In this document: positions 6,939 through 11,166 of the stretch, piece by piece
How positions within the stretch are numbered: the first letter of the stretch is position 1
Layout: each line of letters begins with the position of its first letter
Assembly (NCBI GenBank): GCA_035461345.1
Contig: DATHVJ010000169.1
Span: forward strand, 1-11,166
Origin: DASPWW01 sp035461345
Lineage (GTDB): Bacteria; Actinomycetota; Thermoleophilia; Solirubrobacterales; 70-9
Reading direction: 5' to 3'
Length of the DNA stretch: 11,166 bases
Translations under genes and position numbers: made by a program
The notes under the pieces: generated by a model
Seen by the model: only the letters and a program-made list of their open reading frames with translations
Databases searched by the model: none
Told to the model about the DNA's origin: nothing

Positions 6939-7386
6939 CTCGGAATCGGGTCCCGCAGCCGCGACTGGACGCCCGCTCCGAGCTGCCGTCCTCGCCCCGA
7001 TTCGCCTATATCAGCGCTTCGTCTCGCCGGCGCTGCCGCGGCGATGCAAGTACTACCCCACGTGCTCCGCGTACGCGGTCGACGCGATCCGCGAGCTTGG
7101 GGTCGTCCGCGGCGTGATCGTCGCGGCGTGGCGGCTTCTGCGCTGCAATCCGTTCAGCCATGGCGGCTACGACCCGATCGAGAACCGAACCTTGTTCTCA
7201 GATCACGGGGGCGCCGGGCACCCGCAAACCCGCTCGAACCGGACGCGGGAGCGAGGCCGCAAGATGAAAGGCGCCAAGTTCGCCAGCGAACTTGGCGGTC
7301 CCTCCAGGCACGCGGCCGAGCGGGAGCGGAGGATTCGAGCGGAATTGATGCAGGGCGCGAGGGAGTGGAGCACCCGACGCGCATGA
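6931..7386 (+). CDS. yidD: Membrane protein insertion efficiency factor YidD, with long C-terminal tail
   Basis: Small membrane-associated protein whose gene travels with yidC and which aids membrane-protein insertion. The family core is residues 21-90: APIRLYQRFVSPALPRRCKYYPTCSAYAVDAI and LLRCNPFSHGGYDPI, with the conserved cysteines 39, 45 and 72. The GTG start at 6931 is supported by AGGAG at 6918-6922 and is 1 nt after the rnpA stop. Family members usually end around 70-90 residues. Here about 60 further residues follow, rich in Arg, Gly and Glu, without a recognised domain. This tail contains one of the two shared palindromes (residues ~114-123, KFASELGG). The TGA stop overlaps the yidC ATG as ATGA, so the tail may exist to keep translation coupled. 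Confidence 0.93.
   Translation: MKRSESGPAAATGRPLRAAVLAPIRLYQRFVSPALPRRCKYYPTCSAYAVDAIRELGVVRGVIVAAWRLLRCNPFSHGGYDPIENRTLFSDHGGAGHPQTRSNRTRERGRKMKGAKFASELGGPSRHAAERERRIRAELMQGAREWSTRRA
7272..7297. repeat. Shared palindrome, copy 1 (in yidD 3' extension)
   Basis: Perfect inverted repeat: 12-bp arm CGCCAAGTTCGC, spacer CA, complementary arm GCGAACTTGGCG. Copy 2 at 8636-8661 has the same architecture. The two copies agree outside the spacer except at the third pair, where C-G here is G-C there, so pairing is kept. Similarity extends a few bases outward (AGGCG before, CGG after). It is read within YidD as AKFASELGG. Confidence 0.8.
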
Positions 7387-8132
7387 TTCTCCTCGCGAAT
7401 ATCTTCCAGCCGCTGATCGACGTCGCCGATGCGGTGATCGTGTTCTTCCATGACGACGCTGGGCTTGGGTGGGGACCGGCGATCGTCGCGCTGACGTTCG
7501 TCACCCGGATCGCGATCCTGCCGTTGTCGATCAAGCAGATCCGCTCGATGCGGGCGCTGCAGGCGTTCCAGCCTCAGATCAAGGAGATCCAGGAGAAGTA
7601 CAAGGACGACCGCCAGCGCATGCAGCGCGAGATGATGGCCTTCTACCAGGAGAACCAGATCAACCCGCTGGCGTCGTGCTTCCCGCTCCTGCTCCAGCTC
7701 CCGGTCTTCCTGGCCCTCTTCTACCTGCTGCAGAGCGACGAGTTCCAGGACCAGGTCCTCGCCAGCCCTCCCGAGGGGTGGCTGTTCATCCCCGACCTGA
7801 CCGAGAAGGCGACCGGCGGCGTGCTGATCGCGCTGATCGTGATCTACGTGGTCACCCAGCTCGGCGCCGGCCTGGTGATGATGGCGACCGCCGACCGCAC
7901 CCAGCGGATGATCATGTTCGGGCTGCCGCTGATCTTCGTCCCGATCATCATCAGCTTCCCCTCGGGCCTGATCGTGTACTGGATCACGACCAACGTGTGG
8001 ACAGTCGGCCAGCAGTACGTGGTCAAGAAGGTCGCGCCCCCGCCCGAGAAGGCGAAGCCGGAGGCGGTCGCGGCGGTGAAGGCGGCCAAACCGCCCCCGC
8101 CCCCGCCGCGGAAGCGAAAGCGGCGGCGCTGA
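7383..8132 (+). CDS. yidC: Membrane protein insertase YidC/Oxa1 family
   Basis: Inserts and folds inner-membrane proteins, alone or with SecYEG. 249 residues; it has the short Gram-positive/Oxa1-like layout without the large periplasmic domain of proteobacteria. The first membrane segment, WGPAIVALTFVTRIAILPLSI (30-50), carries Arg42, the conserved groove arginine. A cytosolic coiled hairpin (51-92) follows, then NPLASCFPLLLQLPVFLALFYLL (94-116), a segment at 145-167 and one at 176-206 (IIISFPSGLIVYWITTN). The C-terminal tail has six consecutive prolines then RKRKRRR; basic tails like this bind ribosomes in Oxa1. No lipoprotein signal Cys is seen at the start. ATG at 7383 overlaps the yidD stop and lacks a clear ribosome-binding site, so coupling is likely. 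Confidence 0.96.
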   Translation: MILLANIFQPLIDVADAVIVFFHDDAGLGWGPAIVALTFVTRIAILPLSIKQIRSMRALQAFQPQIKEIQEKYKDDRQRMQREMMAFYQENQINPLASCFPLLLQLPVFLALFYLLQSDEFQDQVLASPPEGWLFIPDLTEKATGGVLIALIVIYVVTQLGAGLVMMATADRTQRMIMFGLPLIFVPIIISFPSGLIVYWITTNVWTVGQQYVVKKVAPPPEKAKPEAVAAVKAAKPPPPPPRKRKRRR

Positions 8133-8167
8133 CGGTGTCCGCCCGCGAACCGGGTTCGGCTGAGTCG

Positions 8168-8629
8168 ATGCCCGACGAGCCGGCGGAGCGCGTTCGCGTC
8201 GTCGTCGAGTGGGTCCTCGACGCGCTCGAGATCGATGCCGACGTCGAGATAAGCGAGGACGAGGAGCTGATCACGGCCACGGTCGAGGACGACGACCTCG
8301 GGCTGCTGATCGGCCGCCACGGCCAGACGATCGACGCGCTCCAGCTGCTCTGCTACCGGGCGGCCTTCCAGGGCAAGGAGGAGCGCAAGCGGGTCGTGGT
8401 CGACGCCGCTGGCTACCGCGACCGCCGCCAGGAGCTGCTCGGCCGGCAGGCGGACACCGCCGCGGAGCGCGCTCTGCGCAGCGGCGGGCCGGTCGAGCTC
8501 GAGCCGATGAGCGCTCAGGAGCGCCGCGTGGTCCACGACCACCTCAAGGAGCGCGCGGGCGTGGAGACGTACAGCGAGGGCGACGAGCCCGATCGTCGCG
8601 TGATCGTTGCCCCGCTGGTCAGCGAGTGA
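8168..8629 (+). CDS. jag: KH-R3H RNA-binding protein Jag/KhpB (SpoIIIJ-associated)
   Basis: Cytosolic single-stranded nucleic-acid-binding protein always found beside yidC; relatives affect cell division and elongation in Gram-positive bacteria. The KH domain centres on LGLLIGRHGQTIDALQLL, with the GxxG loop GRHG. The C-terminal R3H domain is ERRVVHDHLKERAGVETYSEG and ends RRVIVAPL. The N-terminal Jag_N domain of firmicute proteins is missing, as in other actinomycetes. I chose ATG at 8168 (153 residues, MPDEPAERVRVVVEW) because family proteins begin near this point. A GTG at 8135, 2 nt after the yidC stop, would give 164 residues and is possible. Neither has a clear ribosome-binding site. 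The stop overlaps the rsmG start as GTGA. Confidence 0.92.
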   Translation: MPDEPAERVRVVVEWVLDALEIDADVEISEDEELITATVEDDDLGLLIGRHGQTIDALQLLCYRAAFQGKEERKRVVVDAAGYRDRRQELLGRQADTAAERALRSGGPVELEPMSAQERRVVHDHLKERAGVETYSEGDEPDRRVIVAPLVSE

Positions 8630-9354
8630 ACGAGGCGGCAAGTTCGCGAGCGAACTTGCCGGGGGCCTCGGACCCAGAGTCCGTGCGCGACCTGCCGCCA
8701 CCGGCGCGCGCCGCGCTCGAGGCGCTCGTCGACATGCTCGCCTCCGAGCGCGACGCCCCGAGCGCCGTGCGCGAGCCGCAGGAGGCGTGGCTGGTCCACG
8801 TCGCCGACTCGCTCGTCGGGGTCGAGCTTGGCGAGCTCGTGACCGCGGAGGCGATCGCCGACGTCGGCTCGGGGGCGGGCCTGCCGGGGCTTGTGCTGGC
8901 GGCGGCCTTGCCGGGCGCGAGGGTCGACCTGATCGAGTCGGTCGGCCGCAAGTGCGACTTCATGCGCCGCGCCGTCGATCGGATGGGGATCGACAACGCC
9001 CGGGTGGTGTGCGAGCGCTCGGAGAATTGGAGCGCCGGTGACGGCCGCGAGGCGTACGACGCGGTCACGGTGCGCGCGGTGGGGCGTCTGGCGACGATCG
9101 CAGAGCTCGCATCGCCGTTGCTGCGCGAGGGAGGCGCGGTCGTGGCGTGGAAAGGACGGCGGGACGCCGACGAGGAGGCGGAGCTTGAGCGGGCGGCGCC
9201 GCGGCTGGCGATCGAGCCGGTCGAGGTGCGCTGGGTCGGGCCCTACGCCGGCAGCCGTCACAGGCACCTGCACCTGATGCGCAAGGCGGGTCCGACCCCT
9301 TCCGAGCTGCCGCGGCGGCCCGGCCTCGCAAAGAAGCGCCCCCTCGGCGGGTAA
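8626..9354 (+). CDS. rsmG: 16S rRNA (guanine-N7) methyltransferase RsmG (GidB)
   Basis: SAM-dependent enzyme that methylates N7 of the guanine equivalent to G527 of 16S rRNA; loss in other bacteria gives low-level streptomycin resistance. 242 residues from the GTG at 8626, which overlaps the jag stop as GTGA. The SAM-binding motif is IADVGSGAGLPG (77-88), with Glu104 in the following acidic motif. Later blocks RAVGRLATIAELASPLL (150-166) and GGAVVAWKG (169-177) match the family. The usual N-terminal WNxxxNLT motif before the H-x-x-DSL block (58-63, HVADSL) is not recognisable and the segment is slightly short. Codons 4-12 lie in palindrome copy 2 (ASSRANLPG), so the N-terminus is probably remodelled; a start further in cannot be excluded. 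The C-terminal tail is basic. Confidence 0.94.
   Translation: MNEAASSRANLPGASDPESVRDLPPPARAALEALVDMLASERDAPSAVREPQEAWLVHVADSLVGVELGELVTAEAIADVGSGAGLPGLVLAAALPGARVDLIESVGRKCDFMRRAVDRMGIDNARVVCERSENWSAGDGREAYDAVTVRAVGRLATIAELASPLLREGGAVVAWKGRRDADEEAELERAAPRLAIEPVEVRWVGPYAGSRHRHLHLMRKAGPTPSELPRRPGLAKKRPLGG
8636..8661. repeat. Shared palindrome, copy 2 (in rsmG 5' end)
   Basis: Perfect inverted repeat: 12-bp arm CGGCAAGTTCGC, spacer GA, complementary arm GCGAACTTGCCG, just 7 nt after the jag stop. It is the same element as 7272-7297 with one compensated pair change and a one-base spacer change. It is read in a different frame from copy 1 (here ASSRANLPG), so its conservation is at DNA or RNA level and not protein level. 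Confidence 0.8.
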
Positions 9355-9366
9355 GGTCAACGGTCG

Positions 9367-10125
9367 ATGGGGGCCGTCTATGCGATCGCGAACCAGAAGG
9401 GCGGCGTCGGCAAGACGACGACCACGGTCAACACCGCGGCGTGCGTCGCCGCGTCGGGGCGCCAGACGCTGCTCGTCGACCTCGACCAGCAGTGCAACGC
9501 GACCGCCGCCCTCGGCCTGTCGCGCGAGCTGCGCCCGAACTCGTACAGCTGTCTCGTCGGCGAGGTGTCGGTCGCCGAGGCCGCGCGGCCGGCCGGGCCG
9601 GACAACCTGTGGATGGTCCCCGCTCACCGCGACCTCGCCGGCGCGACGGTGGAGCTGCCGCGGATCGAGGGCTCGGAGACGCGGCTGCGGGAGATGCTCG
9701 GCCCGGTGCGCGAGCGGTTCACGTCGACGCTGCTCGACTGCCCCCCCTCGCTGGGCCCGGTGACCGTCAACGCGCTCGTCGCCGCCGATCGCGTGATCGT
9801 GCCCGTGCAGGCGGAGTACCTGGCGCTCGAGGGGCTGGTGCAGTTCATGGACACGGTCGGCCTGATCCGGCGGGAGCTGAATCCGACGCTCGTGATCAGC
9901 GGACTGCTGCTGACGATGGCCGACGATCGAACGCGGCTGGCCCAGGACGTCGAGCGCGAGCTCCGCGGGCACTTCCCCGAGCTCGTGTTCCGGACCGTGA
10001 TCCCGCGCAGCGTCCGGGTCGCGGAGGCGCCGAGCCATGGCCTGCCGCTGCTCGAGCACGCGCCCGGCTCGCGCGGGTCGGAGGCGTACGTGGCGCTCGC
10101 GCGCGAGGTGGCCGAGCGTGGCTAG
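9367..10125 (+). CDS. parA: Chromosome-partitioning ATPase ParA (Soj)
   Basis: Deviant-Walker ATPase that binds nucleoid DNA when ATP-bound and moves ParB-parS complexes apart. 252 residues with no N-terminal helix-turn-helix, as in chromosomal ParA. Deviant Walker A is KGGVGKTT 11-18 (signature Lys11, catalytic Lys16); Walker A' is LLVDLDQQCNAT 35-46, where the canonical reading is DLDPQGNAT, so Pro and Gly are replaced by Gln and Cys; Walker B is TLLDCPPSLG 121-130. The DNA-binding segment MADDRTRLAQDV (184-195) is normal. ATG at 9367 is 12 nt after the rsmG stop with only a weak AAGG upstream. It overlaps parB by 8 nt. Confidence 0.96.
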   Translation: MGAVYAIANQKGGVGKTTTTVNTAACVAASGRQTLLVDLDQQCNATAALGLSRELRPNSYSCLVGEVSVAEAARPAGPDNLWMVPAHRDLAGATVELPRIEGSETRLREMLGPVRERFTSTLLDCPPSLGPVTVNALVAADRVIVPVQAEYLALEGLVQFMDTVGLIRRELNPTLVISGLLLTMADDRTRLAQDVERELRGHFPELVFRTVIPRSVRVAEAPSHGLPLLEHAPGSRGSEAYVALAREVAERG

Positions 10126-10981
10126 CGCGAAGCGGGGGATGGGGCGGGGGCTGGCGGCGATCCTCCCCGAGTCGGCGACCGACGCGCCGGCCCCGGAGCT
10201 GCGCGACGTCCCCGTGGAGCTGATCCGGCCCAACCCGGACCAGCCGCGAAGCAGAATCGACGAGCGGGCGATCGGCGACCTTGCAGCGTCCGTCGCGGCG
10301 GCCGGGATCGTGCAGCCGCTGATCGTGCGCCCGCTGGCCAACGGTACCTACGAGTTGATCGCCGGAGAGCGGCGCTGGCGGGCGGCCCAGCAGGCTGGCC
10401 TGGCGGAGGTCCCGGCGCTGATCCGCGACCAGCGCGAGGCGGAACGGCTCCAGGTCGCGCTGATCGAGAACATGGCGCGGGAGGACCTCAACCCGGTCGA
10501 CGAGGCTCGCGCCTGCGCGACGCTCGTCGAGGACCTGGGGCTCAGCAAGGAGGAGCTGGCCCGCCGCCTCGGGCGCAGCCGCGCCGCGATCTCGAACCTG
10601 GTCAGGCTGCTCGACCTGCCCGACGACGCGCTCGACCTGCTGCGCTCGGGCGAGCTCAGCGAGGGGCATGGACGGGCGATCCTGATCGCCAAGGACGTCG
10701 ACGCTCGTCGCCAGCTGGCCCGCGACGCGGCCGCCGGCGGATGGTCCGTGCGCGAGACCGAGCGGCGGGCGAAGGCGCCCGGTGGTCGAAGGGGCGCGCG
10801 GCGATCGGACGCCGACGCCGATCGCGACGCCGCGCTCGCGAGGGCGGGAGAAGAGCTCGAGCGGGCGATCGGGCACGACGCGAAGGTGCGACCGGCGCGC
10901 AACGGGGTCAAGGCCGAGCTGCTGTTCGACGACGTCGCCGAGCTGCGGTCGTTCGTTCGCCAGCTCCGCCGGCGCCGGTGA
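10118..10981 (+). CDS. parB: Chromosome-partitioning protein ParB (Spo0J)
   Basis: CTP-dependent DNA clamp that loads at parS, spreads, and is moved by ParA. 287 residues from the GTG at 10118. The N-terminus VASAKRGMGRGLAAILPES matches the ParA-interacting peptide of the family, which supports this start over the internal ATG at 10139; GAGG (10105-10108) lies 9 nt upstream. The CTP-binding/arginine patch is GERRWRA 83-89, then ENMAREDLNPVDEA (117-130). The helix-turn-helix for parS is KEELARRLGRSRAAISNLVRLLDLP (144-168), with LLRSGELSEGHGRAIL (174-189). A charged linker (215-238) leads to the dimerisation domain (246-284). A matching parS candidate lies at 6923-6938. Confidence 0.96.
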   Translation: MASAKRGMGRGLAAILPESATDAPAPELRDVPVELIRPNPDQPRSRIDERAIGDLAASVAAAGIVQPLIVRPLANGTYELIAGERRWRAAQQAGLAEVPALIRDQREAERLQVALIENMAREDLNPVDEARACATLVEDLGLSKEELARRLGRSRAAISNLVRLLDLPDDALDLLRSGELSEGHGRAILIAKDVDARRQLARDAAAGGWSVRETERRAKAPGGRRGARRSDADADRDAALARAGEELERAIGHDAKVRPARNGVKAELLFDDVAELRSFVRQLRRRR

Positions 10982-10995
10982 CGAGGTGGCGCCAA

Positions 10996-11001
10996 TACAA
11001 T
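10996..11001 (+). promoter_or_regulatory. Weak candidate -10 for tRNA-Ile
   Basis: TACAAT (5/6 match to TATAAT) in the 31-bp parB-tRNA gap, 11 nt before the mature tRNA 5' end. No -35 is recognisable. There is no terminator after parB, so read-through from the operon could also supply the tRNA. Confidence 0.3.
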
Positions 11002-11012
11002 CGAGGCTTCGC

Positions 11013-11086
11013 GGGCGATTAGCTCAGTCGGTTAGAGCGCCGCTCTGATAAGGCGGAGGTCCCTGGTTCGAGTCCAGGATCGCCCA
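11013..11086 (+). tRNA. tRNA-Ile (anticodon GAT)
   Basis: A full cloverleaf can be drawn. The acceptor stem GGGCGAT pairs with ATCGCCC (11079-11085), discriminator A11086. The D stem is GCTC/GAGC. The anticodon stem CCGCT/GGCGG, with one T-G pair at the loop, closes loop CTGATAA, anticodon GAT at 11047-11049. The variable loop is AGGTC, and the T stem CCTGG/CCAGG holds loop TTCGAGT. GAT reads ATC and ATT isoleucine codons. The 3' CCA is not encoded directly after the discriminator (TCCA follows), so CCA would be added by enzyme. Confidence 0.97.
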
Positions 11087-11120
11087 TCCAAAGGCCAGGC
11101 CCTCATCCAGGCACAGAAAA

Positions 11121-11142
11121 GCCCTGCTCAGGGCACCTTTTT
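11121..11142 (+). terminator. Intrinsic terminator after tRNA-Ile
   Basis: Hairpin GCCCT-GCTC-AGGGC (11121-11134), then ACC and five T (11138-11142), preceded by AAAA. It lies 34 nt after the tRNA. On the minus strand the same stem is followed by TTTTCTG, so it could act in both directions. The remaining bases to 11166 show no recognisable feature. Confidence 0.75.
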
Positions 11143-11166
11143 ATCATCGGCTGTGGACTGGGCCGT

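Noticed and set aside
7996..8004. TGTGGACAG, 8/9 match to an actinobacterial DnaA box
   Set aside because: It lies singly within a conserved YidC membrane segment (NVWTVG) far from any cluster; chance is enough.
11152..11160. TGTGGACTG near the right edge as a DnaA box
   Set aside because: Only 6/9 match and isolated; the window ends before context can be judged.

Overview
This GC-rich window is a bacterial chromosome-origin locus. Two gene sets diverge from about position 6,300. The minus-strand set runs leftward as dnaA, dnaN, recF, a DUF721/DciA-like gene and gyrB, with gyrB cut by the left edge. The plus-strand set runs rightward as rpmH, rnpA, yidD, yidC, jag (KH-R3H), rsmG, parA, parB and then tRNA-Ile(GAT). 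Gene order, base composition, DUF721 between recF and gyrB, GTG starts and a short Jag with only KH and R3H domains all point to a high-GC actinomycete. A deep lineage such as Thermoleophilia/Solirubrobacterales is my best guess, but that is inference and not read from a marker. No phage, insertion sequence, CRISPR or other acquired cargo is visible.

Left arm (1-6182, minus strand): the replication genes. DnaA opens the origin, DnaN is the sliding clamp, RecF is a recombination mediator, the DUF721 protein is a probable helicase-loading factor, and GyrB is the gyrase ATPase subunit. recF and DUF721 overlap by ATGA and recF lies 15 bp after dnaN. A 232-bp gap with a nested GC-rich hairpin separates DUF721 from gyrB. 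The dnaA-dnaN gap is only 86 bp and carries several repeats of a GGTGGA motif.

Centre (6183-6407): a 225-bp divergent promoter region between dnaA and rpmH. It has a plausible -10 for each direction and no recognisable DnaA boxes.

Right arm (6408-11086, plus strand): an almost gapless operon. rpmH and rnpA abut, rnpA and yidD are 1 nt apart, yidD/yidC overlap by ATGA, jag/rsmG overlap by GTGA, and parA/parB overlap by 8 nt. It couples ribosome and tRNA maturation (L34, RNase P protein), membrane-protein insertion (YidD, YidC), an RNA-binding protein (Jag), 16S rRNA methylation (RsmG) and chromosome partition (ParA, ParB). The final tRNA gene is followed by a hairpin-plus-T terminator.

Three things stand out. 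A parS-like palindrome (6923-6938) spans the rnpA stop and the yidD start. Two perfect 12-bp-arm palindromes (7272-7297 and 8636-8661) share sequence, carry a compensated base-pair change and are read in different frames inside yidD and rsmG. GyrB appears to enter an insert of the Gram-negative type just where the window ends.
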